A DNA stretch of 64,000 nucleotides from Xanthostigma xanthostigma (lineage: Eukaryota > Arthropoda > Insecta > Raphidioptera > Raphidiidae), in the NCBI GenBank assembly GCA_963575645.1, contig OY754464.1, forward strand, positions 2,356,001-2,420,000, in the 5' to 3' direction. Under the pieces are notes generated by a model, which was given only the letters and a program-made list of their open reading frames with translations, searched no databases and was not told the origin of the DNA. The position numbers were made by a program, and so were the translations under genes. Below, piece by piece: positions 45,306 to 56,150 of this stretch (position 1 is its first letter; each line of letters starts with the position of its first letter).

Positions 45306-45325
45306 GAATCCTGGTCACGGCACCA
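45306..45325 (-). promoter_or_regulatory. Primer binding site matching tRNA-His
   Basis: Two bases inside the 5' LTR the minus strand reads TGGTGCCGTGACCAGGATTC. This is the complement of the 3' end of insect tRNA-His including CCA, as I recall that tRNA (acceptor GCCGTGA). Twenty bases match. Confidence 0.7.
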
Positions 45326-45327
45326 GT

Positions 45328-46390
45328 TGTTACGTTATTATTTTTCTTGTGGGGGTTGGTTGGGTTTTTAAATAAACAGGTTCGAGCGTTAAAGTTTTAA
45401 CACGTATAATTTAATATATAAAACTCAAATGACAAATTATAACAATACACAAAATATATAATGGAAATAAACAATAGGTTCAAATGGCTAATTTACTTTC
45501 ATCGGTCAACAGAGTACTTTTAATTAAATACTCCCATCAGTGCAAATAACGATATTATTTGTACGGTCACATTCAATTTTACATAATAATAAAGTTAATG
45601 AGTCTAGCGGTCTGAAGAATCCTAAACTCGGGCGGGACTCTAATTATATTTAACTCGAATCTCTAGGTCTTTCCTACGTTGTGTTTTTTTATTAGGTCAT
45701 TATTTATATCCTCGGCACGGTCATTGAATTTAATACGGTCGTTGCGGTCGTGGGTCGATTTACGCTAAGGTCTGGAACAGACGAAATCCCGATCATGAAC
45801 CAGAACCCTCGCGATGGTCAAGCAGTGTGCTATTAGAAGACACCGGGAAACTTATCGGAGCAGACGACAACACGATCGTACTTCAATAGTTTCCAGATCT
45901 TCGGCAAGCGAGCTGAGAATGAATCCACAAAATGCTGGAATAGACGGAACACGATCGTAAACCAGCACTTAAAGGGCTATTCAAAGCTTTCCCCGTTAGA
46001 CTAGATAGGCCATACTAGAATAGACGGAACACGATCGTAAACTAGCAAGCCACTGAGCCAACGGGGTGGTCACTGAAAGACAAATTTTTATGCGCACTGT
46101 TGCTTGACACCAATAAATGTCGAACCGCAGTAGGTACGACCGCTAATCATTTTTAATAAAAATATTAATTAAAAAGGAAATTAATGAGTAGCCATCTATT
46201 GGCGGACAGCATAATATTAATTACAAAAATATAAGTTCGATTAGACGCGGCACTAATACGTACTTAATACCGGTCTCTGCTTAATCATAAACGCGTCTGA
46301 ACACAATTTCGTGTACCTATTACTGTACACGAATATAAAGCAAACTAGATTTTACCGTGATATTAATATTATTAAATTAATATCGTTACA
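45328..46390 (-). repeat. LTR (5' in sense), 1063 bp
   Basis: Same sequence as 39875-40857 apart from the extra 80-base block near 45937-46017. Begins TGTTACG and ends CGTTACA on the plus strand, giving short inverted ends. Confidence 0.9.
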
Positions 46391-46586
46391 GTCAATTGGG
46401 CGACGGACCATGCCAACTTCAAAAATATTGACATTTGATATAGTATAATAACGAAAATAAAATTTCTGATATCGCGTGAGGTGACGCGGATAATAGCTAG
46501 TATTCAATATGATATTTGCTATTCGATACCCTGGTTACCTATATAATATGTTCCACGTCATGTAAAAATAAATCAAAGCATGCTTT

Positions 46587-47051
46587 AACTAGTTTATTTC
46601 TGACAGATCTACAAAACAAAAGAACAGCTGATTTTTTTTATTTTCAAAATATTTCCGAAACTAAAGTTTAGAAAAAAATTTTTTACAAAATTTTCTTGAA
46701 AAAATAGATAGAATAATAAGCCGTTATGAAAAGTATACCGTTATAATAAAAAAAAAACATTGTCATAGCATATATCTCTTCTGCACATGCGCCGATTTTC
46801 CCCAAAAACAATAGGGCTCTCATATTTGCGTAGGTATCAAACATTCTCCCAAAATTTTGTTTCAATCCGTTCATCCGTTTGACCTGTATCGTGTTCATAG
46901 ACAAACCGACTAACAGCCTAATAGACGCACAGTTTTTCCAAAAATGTGTTTTTTGGATTCGGGCGAGCTTAAAACGAAAAATGTAAAATTTTGAAAAGTG
47001 ATTTTTGACCTAAACTAGTACCATTCCCCATTTGTGGGTTGGAATGGTAAA
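46587..47051 (+). repeat. Dispersed repeat J, copy 1
   Basis: Matches 62811-62976 joined with 63655-63940 (CTAGTTTATTTCTGRCAGAT; GCGCATGCGCCGATTTTCC-like core; TTTGACCTGTATCGTGTTCA; end GGGTTGGAATGGTAAA). The family was not recognised. No protein. Confidence 0.65.
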
Positions 47052-47232
47052 AAATTATGTTTACTTTATGTATTTTGCACCCTCCCGCCCTTCGAGGCCA
47101 CCGACTGCCACTGCTTTTAACCATATCTAACAGTGGTTAACAAACACCTAAAGTAAACAACAAAAACGGGAAACTGACGAACGCATATGGCGTTTGAGTG
47201 GGTCCAACCGCCGCGCTGCTATACGATACAAC

Positions 47233-47280
47233 ATGGTGGTCAACCGTTGCTGTGATTGTTGTTGTTGTATACTGTCTGGA
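47233..47280 (+). CDS. Candidate first coding exon, cysteine-rich small protein
   Basis: ATG at 47233 in good context (ACAACATGG) opens 16 codons MVVNRCCDCCCCILSG and stops exactly at a strong donor GGA|GTAAGTT (47281) in phase 0. The surrounding 47052-47530 is not part of any repeat seen here and is less AT-rich than its surroundings. A short start with a CC-x-CCCC cluster before a membrane segment is seen in some small tetraspan-like insect proteins, so this may be the first exon of such a gene. Later exons were not found in the window. It may also be chance. Confidence 0.25.
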
Positions 47281-47531
47281 GTAAGTTATTTAATTCAAAT
47301 TTCAAACTTTCGAATTCCTACTTTCGAAATAATCCAACCGCAGCAGTTAGGAATAAATTTAACCGGTACTATGTACGCTTCTAATTAAAATCAAAGCCCT
47401 GTAAGTAACCGATCTGCTCCGGAACGTGAGTTTGTGGTCTGAACGCTTATTTTAAGAACAGTCTTCCAATGAGGACATTCCGCTCCAGTGAATTTAAGGG
47501 AATATTGACATTAGTGTTTAATAATAAAAAA

Positions 47532-48168
47532 TTGGTTGTCTGTAAAGTCGGTTTACGGACGATAGTTTTACGTGATAACGTATTCCGTAATACATAACCT
47601 AAACCTCCCAAAATTTGGTTTCAATCCGCTTATCCTTGGTGTCGGAATGATAAGAAATGTCAAAAGTGACGTTTGCAACTGTCAAAGTATTATGTTCTAA
47701 TAATAATTAGTTATTCCAATACTTAACTTAGAAGGCGTTGCATTTCACAAAATACTAATGTCAAAAAATTGAATTAAACATTAGAAATGCAGCCGTTTTC
47801 ATGTTAAGACAAGACATACGTTATCTTCTAATTTCCATGTACGGCAAACAAAGACGACCGACCACGTCGCGCCATGCATTAGACAACATTGCATTTATAC
47901 AGCTATTTTTCTATATAAATTTGTATAAAAAAACTGTTTAGGCAAATTCTGATATACGAAATCTATGTAAAATGTTCTCCTCTTTCGTTTAAGACTGGTT
48001 TCAAACCGATGTGATTTAAATTGAGCGAGAAATTAGCAAAAAGCACGCACAGGATCAGGCGGAACGTTACGCGTTAGGAACGTTACACTTTTTCGTGCAT
48101 GCAGCCGGTGTTTTATCAATTTATAAGATTGGTGATTCATCAATTTATAAGACGTTATCACGTCAAAA
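47532..48168 (+). repeat. Repeat family I, copy 1
   Basis: Starts TTGGTTGTCTGTAAAGTCGG and ends AGACGTTATCACGTCAAAA. Near each end is ACGTGATAACGT in inverted order (TTTTACGTGATAACGT and ACGTTATCACGTCAAAA). Insertion is into A-rich DNA. Five copies of differing length are in the window (also 56997-57596, 58974-59551, 61231-62212, 62977-63654). No transposase; superfamily unknown. Confidence 0.65.
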
Positions 48169-48245
48169 ACGTGAGCCAACCCTGAAACTTTCCGCTATAC
48201 GTTGAATACACGTTACAAAAAATTGATACTAAGTATCTATAATAT

Positions 48246-48859
48246 ACTAGCGGTCCCGTCCGGTTTTACCCGGGTGTAAAAGAACGAATGGGGAAGGGAC
48301 GAACATGAGTACACACATTCATCTTAGTTTACCGAGATGAATGTTGTGTCCAAATTTCATGATATTCCGAGTTACCGTTCAAAAGTTTTTGTCGATAAAA
48401 AGCAGTATTTATACTTTTTTTAACTAATAATTTTTTTTTAATTAATTAAATAAAATTAAAATAAATTTAAATGTAAGCGTTAGAAGAAAGCAATGTTGAA
48501 AATAAAAAAAAAAATAAAAATATATATTCGCCCAACGTGGGGCCCGAACCCGCACGACCCTGATATTGACAGTGGCATGCTCTACCGATTGAGCCATCTG
48601 AGGTTGTGTACTTTACAAAGCTAATATAAGTATATTTAGTTAGTGTATTTCACATGAATAGAAGCTTATTTTTGAGATACATTTTGCAACATTTTTCTTT
48701 AAAGCTCCGCTCCTAATAGTCGTAGCGTAATATTATATAGCCTTCCTCGATAAATAGGCTATCCAACAAAAGTTTTTTTTTCAATTTGAACCGGTAGTTC
48801 CTGAAATTAGCGCGTTCGAACAAACAAACAAACTATTCAGCTTTATATATTAGTATAGA
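48246..48859 (-). mobile_element. Helitron, long form with tRNA-like insert
   Basis: Minus strand: TCTATACTAATATATAAAGC (48859) to CCGGACGGGACCGCTAGT-type end with CTAGT at 48250-48246. It has the same termini as the short form but is about 250 bases longer. The extra part holds a tRNA-like segment (48603-48529) and AT-rich sequence shared with 54806-55426. Confidence 0.7.
48529..48603 (-). pseudogene. tRNA-Lys-like segment inside a Helitron
   Basis: Minus strand has A box TGGCTCAATCGGTAGAGC and B box GGTTCGGGCCC, ending GGGCG, in a tRNA-like layout of 75 bases that most resembles tRNA-Lys (TAGCTCAGTCGGTAGAGCAT ... TTCGGGCG). The anticodon arm and acceptor stem do not pair properly, so it is not a working tRNA. 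Confidence 0.55.
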
Positions 48860-49445
48860 TTAAAAAATTCCAGCTTTTGTCCGAAACCCTTCCTCTACGA
48901 AATAAAAGGATGTTCGGGTTTTTAAAATCTACCTGTATATATTAATAAAGACAAATACAACTAATAAGTAGATAGTAAAAAAATTCAATTATCTTCATTG
49001 TAATGTTCGTATTACTATATAGTTTCTTGGTTTTGCAATAAACGTGGTCACATATATTTATATTATTATATTATGTCGTATGACATCGCTTGATACAATA
49101 TTACAAAGCGAAAAGAACACCACATAGCACCCTCAATAAAAAGAAAAGGTTGAAAGAATAAAAAAAGGTTTTCGTACCGCAAATAAAATGTACTTTGTGC
49201 TAGAAACATATTTTTCGATTTTCTTAGAAAACAATGTTCAACATAATCTCTTTCAAACTAGGAAAATATTATTGATAGAGTGACGACTATATCACAAAAG
49301 AGGTAGGTACCCTAAAGCGATTGCTGGGAACCATAAAGGCTTATGTATAACTAAATAAAAAAAGGTATATGCCCAACATTTCATTACTAATCTACTAGAT
49401 TGACCCTGTCTAAACTGATGTTTGTAAAAAGTATTTATTGAAATC
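48860..49445. other. Spacer, nothing recognised
   Basis: AT-rich with short poly(A/T) runs; no gene. Confidence 0.5.
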
Positions 49446-49605
49446 TGTACTAATATATAAAGCTGAAGAATTTGTTTGTTTGTTTAAACGCGCTAATCTC
49501 AGAAACTACTGGTTCGAATTAATTTTTTTTTTGTAGGGTAGCCTATTTATCGAGGAAGGCTATAGGCTATATAATATCGCTACGACCAATAGGAACGAGC
49601 CATAA
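49446..49605 (+). mobile_element. Helitron 5' fragment
   Basis: TCTGTACTAATATATAAAGC onward matches the first 160 bases of the common Helitron family (TTATCGAGGAAGGCTATAGG). The rest is missing; a Ginger-like copy follows. Confidence 0.6.
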
Positions 49606-49649
49606 TAACGAATCGATTGACACCTTATTTATAAAAATCGGATGAATAG

Positions 49650-50327
49650 TTTACAATTAAACGGGTATTCTGTTATAAAACGAACAAAACTAGTTTTGCG
49701 CATTTTCAATTGGACAAAACTAGTTCTGTCCATTTTTGAACGGACAGTACTAGTATGACATCGGAATCTTCTTTGCGTTTATTAATTAACTTTTCCACAT
49801 CAATGATACTTATTAAATCAAAGCGATTTATTTTTCTGTATTGTTTAGCGGACAGAGGTTTTAATTCAGCTTTCAATAAATTTGCTTTCTTAACCTCACT
49901 TAGTGTAGTAAGGTAAATTATTGTTTCGTCACAAAATTATGTTTCAGAAGCCTCCAATAGGCGAATTAGTTGACTCAAATTCATCTTGCATTTTTACTTA
50001 ATTATTACACTGAATATCCCACAATTATATTAATTATAATATTCAAGAGAACGATTCAATAGATAGGTACATAAATAAGAACATAACCCTACTTTTGTTC
50101 GGGTTCGGACGTGATTGAATGAAACAAGCAGAGTTAGTACTGTCCGTTCAAAAATGTACAGAACTAGTTTTGATCAATTGAAAATGCGCAAAACTAGTTT
50201 TGCTCATTTTGTAACAGTCAACACCCGTTTAAATGTAAGATTTCGGGTTTGGGAAATATTCGTTGGTCAAAACTAGTTTTGCGCATTTATTTTGGTCATT
50301 GACCGAATTCGGGTATAGACCGTAACA
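49650..50327 (-). mobile_element. Ginger-like DNA transposon remnant, copy 2 (inverted)
   Basis: Inverted relative to 7094-7700 and 57914-58655. Its right terminus is complete (GGGTATAGACCGTAACA, ending 50327). The left terminus is lost, with similarity starting at AAACGGGTATTCTGTT. The internal coding scrap is present on the minus strand. Confidence 0.6.
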
Positions 50328-50654
50328 CATAGACTTGTAAACTCGCCGCAGTCGGGTAAAAAAGGTCGAGCGCAGTTTGAATAGTCAATAACTGGTACCT
50401 TTACCCTACATTATATTTTGACTGCAGTTAATATAGTATAAGCTATGATTCTGGAGCTAGAACAAAAAAAGTTTTAAATGTCAAAGTTTTTTTCAGAAGA
50501 GGAATGATAAAAGCTCATTTATTTTTGTTTAAGATAAACTTTCCGAAAAGTTAAAGTTTTAAAAATGTTTTTTTTTTAAGAAACGCAATTTTCTAAGTAT
50601 AGCTCAATCGCGACAAATATAACATATTTTAAAAAGAATAACATTGCATATAAA

Positions 50655-51382
50655 TATATATTAATAATATCAGGAATGTGGACTAGATAAGATGGTAAAT
50701 AATAATCACTTTATTATTTCTGCAACGTTTCGGTCTTTATTAGACCTTCCTCAGGCATCTGAAAAAATTACATATGTACTTACTTAACCACTACATTGGC
50801 ACAATAATTATTACAATTCAATATTTACCATAATACGAATTAAAATAATCACAGTGCTCCTAATATTTTTGTTATTAAGAATGATTAATTTGAATATGAC
50901 AGTATCAATGTTTGATTAATGTTGGACTAGATGGCGCTAACAACGTAGGACTAATGTTTGTATGTAATAAAGTAGAGTATAGAGAGCCGAAGGTTTGAAA
51001 GATGGGTTTACTGTTTACCATGAGACACAAATTCCACATGGTGTATTTTATGTATTTTATTTCTATATTTATTTCTGGTATTAATTTTAACTAATTTATC
51101 AGTTTTGTTAATGTTGTAAAAAGATGTATGACTTGGACGACTGTGCATTATGGGATGGTGATTATTTTAATTCGTATTATGGTAAATATTGAATTGTAAT
51201 AATTATTGTGCCAATGTAGTGGTTAAGTAAGTACATATGTAATTTTTTCAGATGCCTGAGGAAGGTCTAATAAAGACCGAAACGTTGCAGAAATAATAAA
51301 GTGATTATTATTTACCATCTTATCTAGTCCACATTCCTGATATTATTAATATATATTTATAATTATGGATGATAATAACAAC
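50655..51382. mobile_element. Penelope-like inverted twin with two hammerhead-like cores
   Basis: Arms of about 200 bases (50655-50852 and 51159-51360) are inverted copies. The direct repeat AACATTGCATATAAA flanks the unit (50640-50654 and 51383-51397), a 15-base target duplication. Each arm has CTGAGGAA, stem GGTCT/AGACC around AATAA, then GAAACG: minus strand 50754-50726 and plus strand 51256-51284. About 300 bases between the arms hold no reverse transcriptase. The layout (inverted terminal units with hammerhead motifs, variable target duplication) is that of Penelope-like retroelements reduced to their ends. Confidence 0.65.
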
Positions 51383-51397
51383 AACATTGCATATAAA

Positions 51398-52194
51398 GCA
51401 ATGAAAATATATGAATTTTACTTTTTCATTTCGCTCTTAAAAAGTCACGGGTTACCAGAATAGACAGTTTTTAGGCACGACTAGCGTAAGCTAAAATGCT
51501 TATACAGGATGACATAAGTTAATTCTTTTTTAACAGTGTGTAGAAATAATAAAATAGACGAACATATATTTTAAGAAACTTTTTTATCAAAACTCAAAAA
51601 TGAAAGAAGAACGAGCTCTCAAAGCTTTATTAAATTTTATCAAATTTTGAGATCGGCACTGGCGTTATGTTATGTCACTATGGAAATATGTTATGTCAAC
51701 ATTTTTGAAGTTGCAATGGTCCCGTCGCTCAATTAGCTGGAATTTTTTCATTAATAGACGACTTCAGACTACATTGACTAGAGACTGTATACTCTGTAAT
51801 GTACTTAGTATATGGTTGCTTAAAGATTAGTGTCAGTAAAATAGCTAAACGTTATTTCAGTGCTAGGTGAAAAGTGACACTACTAAGTATACTCTATATA
51901 CGTTGGTTTAATTTGCCACATTCTAAACCAACAAATGGAGACTAATTAGTACCTACATATACAATTAAGAGGTTGCCTTATATATATGACACGGTAGGTA
52001 ACCATGTTCATGTGCCTTTCAAAATAAACACAACAGGGTTTCTACCATTAATAATTAATGCTGTTGTCCAGCAAATTATATAAAATTAATAATAAAAACA
52101 TTTTTAAAAACAAGCTTTAATTTAAATGCTCTAAAAAAATAAAATAAATTTTAAATTAAATCAAACCCAACCATTTATTACATTATACAATTTA
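51398..52194. other. Spacer, nothing recognised
   Basis: AT-rich DNA without a gene or a repeat I can assign. Confidence 0.5.
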
Positions 52195-52525
52195 TCTATA
52201 CTAATATATAAAGCTGAAGAGTTTGTTTGTGTATTTGGTTGAACGCGCTAATCTCTGGAACTACTGGTTCGAATTATTTTTTTTTTTGTTGGATAGCCCA
52301 TTTATCGAGGAAGGCTATATGCCATATAATATCACACTACGATCAATAGGAGCGGAGCATCAATGAAAAATTTGTCCGTCCGACAAAAACTTTTGAACGG
52401 TAACTCCGATCATCATGAAATTTGGACACAACATTCATCTCGGTAACTAAGATAAATGTGCGTATTCATGTCCCTCCCCTCATTCGTTCTTTTGCGTCCG
52501 GGTGAAACCGGGCGGGACCGCTAGT
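52195..52525 (+). mobile_element. Non-autonomous Helitron, short form
   Basis: TCTATACTAATATATAAAGC (52195) to GGTGAAACCGGGCGGGACCG plus CTAGT (52521-52525), 331 bp. Near the 3' end CCGGGTGAAACCGG can form the hairpin expected before CTRRT. No tRNA-like insert. Confidence 0.8.
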
Positions 52526-52549
52526 ATGATAATAAAGGCTTGTCGCGAG

Positions 52550-52843
52550 ATTCTCTTGGTCCTCTGTTTCTTCTGAGCAAGAACCAATCAGGAGACAGTC
52601 ACGTGGGCGACATGAACAAACGCCCAAACAAACAAACACTGTGCCATAGCGTGTATTCTGTTCAGAGACTATATATCGTCCACTTTTGTTACCGTTCTGT
52701 CACTTCGCGCGCATTGAACCTACCTACAAAGCAAGCTTGAAAAGACGTCTAGTGCGAAGCGAGCACATAAAAGCAATCGAGAAAACCAGCGCTAGAAAAC
52801 TAGTAGACAAATCTAGCAAGCTTTGTGTGCAGCGTCCTTGGCA
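52550..52843 (+). mobile_element. MITE A, copy 4 (fragment)
   Basis: Covers the middle and right part of MITE A (GAGCAAGAACCAATCAGGAG, CACGTGGGCGACATG, AAGACGTCTAGTGCGAAGCG). The left terminus is missing and the right one is degraded. CCAAT and CACGTG are both intact. Confidence 0.6.
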
Positions 52844-54805
52844 CTACGATATGAACGTTTTAAGACAACTGAAAAATAAGAGTCAAATAACCCGGGGGGG
52901 GGGGGGATACTTTGCACGCGCCCTGTTATTATGGGTGATTTTGATAACAATAGCACAATTGTTTCTTAATTTTACCGAGTCACGTGTTCTCCTTGTCTGG
53001 AAGGAATAAAGACGAAAGTGTATGTTCTAATTTGTACACAAAAGTCTTCATGCCTACAAAACAGAGGTATAGAGTTAAAGACAATAGAAATACTCTTGCC
53101 TATCTTCTCGCCTAATGTGCTAATGTAATCGCTACGCTAGCACAAAACACAATTTTCTAATTTAAACTAAACGTCTCCTAGATTATATAATATAATTTAA
53201 GTAGTTCTGAGTGAATGTGTGAAATGTAAATGTCATAATAGCTGATATACACACATATGAAACAAATCGTAACTTCGTTTTTGTCTTAACCAAAATATTA
53301 TAACAAAACTACTTTTGTTCGTGGTGGAAAACAAACGTTTAACAAAAACAATTAAACAAACAACCTAAAGTATTTCTCTATCGTAACGGAAACGGAACAA
53401 TATATTCTTGCTAATACAATAAAAGACTATAAATCACTATCTATGTACTTACACTAAATATTAACTATATATATACAAGAAGTTATTTATGTTAAACCTG
53501 CTTTATAATCAATGTTTTATTATACCGCGCTTTGTACTAGTTATTAGTATTACACAGTTCATTTATATTTTATCTCCACAGTTACCTCAGTACTACTATT
53601 CACTGTACTAACTGCACTATACAGCTGCCGTATGAATGAACCACCCAGCTCGCTTGATCGTATTTATATCCGCTGGGCACGCTTTCCAGAATGTTCTGGT
53701 CTTTACTATACCTGCAGTCGTTGTTGTTGTCTTCGAGAACATTTGTCAGAAAACATGGTCGTCTCAACGGGGAGGAATTGATCATTTTTTGAAATCCTCT
53801 CCGTATGTTACCTCAAAAGCTACTGAACCGATTTTTCATTATAGTATTTGTCAGTGGTTTATACCCGAGAAGGGGATCCATGGGGGTCTTGACTCCTATC
53901 AGTTTGAGTCAAATATAGTTTCATTTCTGTTTATTTCATTCTTAAAAAGGCATTTATTTATACTTAGTAATTTTTTATAATATTAGTTCGTCCTTGTAAC
54001 CAGGGTAGGTGTCCAGGTCCTAGTTGGAAGGAGGCCCCAGAAAGGTACCAGAAAGATCGAAAAAAATTTCATTACATTTAAAAACACTCTACGCCTTTCA
54101 ACCAAACAAAACATGTCCGAAAATAGTATATTTTCACCTCTATAAATTAAAATTAGAAATATTGGTGGTAGAGTTCCGGGGGATGGAACTTTTTGGCAAG
54201 AACTTTTCCTGCTCTTTCAGAATCTTTTTTGTGATTTCAGATATCTGCAATAGTTTTTGAGATATTCGCAAAAAACCAAACCCCTCTTTTTCTTTTACTA
54301 AAATGTTTATAGCTTTAGCAATTTTTTCGTCCCCCATTTCAATTTTTTCAAAAAGTTTCTAGATATCATTTCGAATCGAATGACATCACGATCACAATTT
54401 TCGATAAAGGGCTGGAATTCATCAAAAAGGGACATGTGAACTAGACATCAGTAATTTTTAAAACTAATGTAATTTTGGGGTAAAACATTTTTAATACAGT
54501 ATTTTGATGGAAAAAGGCTCGACTTCAGTGCCTGATTAAGCGCATATCGCTGAGTGTTGTATTTTTGTAAAAAAGTAACAATAATTCGCATTGCTTATGA
54601 TTCTGAAACTTTTCTGGGTTTCCGAAAACGTTTGTGCTTACTCGCATATTTCAATCTTTACAAAAGGGTGAAATTGCGATTTATCTTTGAAAAAAAGATT
54701 ATATAATATGATAAGATTTTACCTCCGATTTGTCCGGGGAACTTTCAACTTGATTTGTTATAAAAGTTAAAAAGCAAACTGTATAATAGCTATATCCAAT
54801 TCATA
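52844..54805. other. Gene-poor stretch
   Basis: Includes a G14 run near 52895. Chance frames at 53600-53980 and 54024-54337 lie on both strands. 53790-53900 reads like decayed repeat sequence (ACTGAACCGATTTTTC). No gene supported. Confidence 0.4.
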
Positions 54806-55426
54806 TCTATACTAATATATAAAGCTGAAGAGTTTGTTTGTTTGAACGCGCTAATCTCAGAAACTACTGGTTCGAATTGAAAAAAAAATTGTTTTGTTGG
54901 ATAGCCCATTTATCGAGGAAGGCTATATAATATTACGCTATGACTAATTGGAGCGGAACATCAATGAAAAATGTTGCAAGATGTATCTCAAAATTAGTCC
55001 GTCCGATAAATATTATCAGGTGAAATGCCTTAACTAAATATTGCAATATTAGCGTGTGAAGGTTACAGATCATAGCTCAGTCGGTAGAGTGTAAGATTCT
55101 TATTGCCAGGGTCTTGGATTCAAGCCCCACGTCGGTGAACATATATTTTTTTATTTTCTACATTGCTTTCTTCTAAGGCTTACATTTCAATTTTTTAAAA
55201 TTTTATTACGACAAATTAAAATTAAATATTTATTATATGTATTGAAAGAAATTTTATTACTTAAACAAAGTAGGTATAAATACTGCTTTTTAACGACAAA
55301 AACTTTTGAACGGTAACTCCGATCATTATAAAGTTTGGACACAACATTCATCTCGGTAAGTACTCATGTCCCTTTCTTACCCACTCGTTCTTTTGCACCC
55401 GAGTGAAACCGGGCGGGATCGCTAGT
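54806..55426 (+). mobile_element. Helitron, long form with tRNA-like insert
   Basis: TCTATACTAATATATAAAGC at 54806 and CTAGT at 55422-55426. It has the same extra block as 48246-48859, in the same internal place, including the tRNA-like segment and the following CATTGCTTTCTTCTAA stretch. Confidence 0.75.
55065..55138 (+). pseudogene. tRNA-Lys-like segment inside a Helitron
   Basis: A box TAGCTCAGTCGGTAGAGTG and B box GGATTCAAGCCCC, then ACGTCGGTG. Homologous to the segment at 48529-48603. The arms pair poorly, so a relic. Confidence 0.55.
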
Positions 55427-55667
55427 ATATTATATATAAATAACATATAAAGTTTCAAATGTAAACAGAATCTTGTTCAAAAATATCTCCCGAGGCGTTA
55501 TTTGTTTTTCAAATGTAGTTCATTCAAAGTTTCTACTTTTAAAACTACGTTATTAAATGTTTCTACATTACTTACATTACACAAACAGTATTTTTTCTAC
55601 GTTTTTTATTTAAGCTTTCAGCTGTTATAGGGTTGTGCGATAAAGCTTAAGGTGTAAATACATAATA

Positions 55668-55868
55668 CAGTAGAACCTCTGTAAGTCGAACTTCAAGAGA
55701 GATGCCACACAATTTGAGTTATAGAATTTTCGACCTATGAAGGATTTCGACTTAGGCGAACTTTGTCAGGAAATATTTGACTTGTAGAGGTTAAAATGCA
55801 TTCTAACTAATTTTGAGTTGCTGTGTTCGAGATACAGAGGTCCAATTTATTTTTTCGAGTTAGGGAGG
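55668..55868 (+). mobile_element. pogo/Tigger-like remnant
   Basis: CAGTAGAACCTCTGTAAGTC at 55668 is close to the inverted terminus of pogo/Tigger elements, and an inverted echo (CAGAGGTCC) lies at 55837. No transposase is left. Confidence 0.45.
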
Positions 55869-55880
55869 GAAAATAATTTA

Positions 55881-56149
55881 CCCATCCCTTACTGCGACCC
55901 TATCATTGGTTATAATCCTGGAATCTGAATTGGCATAGTTTTAGTTCGACAACTGACATATTTTGATGCCCAATATATCGATGCTTTTCTTTCATCGTGA
56001 TTCACCCATCCCTTACTGCAACCCTATCTTTGGTGATAATCCTGGAATCTGAATTGGCATAATTTTAGTTCGACAACTGACATATTTTGATGCCCAATAT
56101 CGATGCTTTTCTTTCATCGTAATTCACCCATCCCTTACTGCGACCCTGT
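55881..56149. repeat. 123-bp tandem repeat, 2.2 copies
   Basis: CCCATCCCTTACTGC occurs at 55881, 56004 and 56127, 123 bases apart. The copies share ATCCTGGAATCTGAATTGGC and differ at few positions. Confidence 0.85.
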
Positions 56150-56150
56150 T

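Larger units (their letters stand above)
39875..46390 (-). mobile_element. Ty3/Gypsy-type LTR element (fossil, young, broken)
   Basis: Sense strand is minus. LTRs at 39875-40857 and 45328-46390 begin TGTTAC and end GTTACA, and GTCA (39871-39874, 46391-46394) is the 4-bp target duplication. Parts in sense order: 5' LTR, tRNA-type primer site (45325-45306), gag with a zinc knuckle, a frame with protease and integrase parts, a proline-rich third frame, a tandem-repeat tract, a purine tract (40870-40858) and the 3' LTR. The LTRs looked the same wherever I compared them, apart from one 80-base repeat-number difference, so the insertion is recent. The set of pol domains is incomplete, so it looks broken (one major break) and would depend on a relative. 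Confidence 0.85.
39850..46501 (+). mobile_element. Small Helitron split by an LTR element
   Basis: TCTTTATATAAAAAAATTCC at 39850 is a Helitron-type 5' end. After the LTR element, the sequence resumes at 46395 and ends GACGCGGATAATAGCTAGT at 46501. Without the insertion it would be only about 135 bp. It adjoins the preceding Helitron 3' end almost base to base. Confidence 0.5.

Noticed and set aside
48529-48603. Working tRNA gene
   Set aside because: A and B boxes are there, but acceptor and anticodon stems do not pair, and it is inside a Helitron.
53600-53980. Opposing 61- and 114-codon ORFs
   Set aside because: Both strands open over the same DNA with no domain, splice pattern or repeat in common; likely chance.
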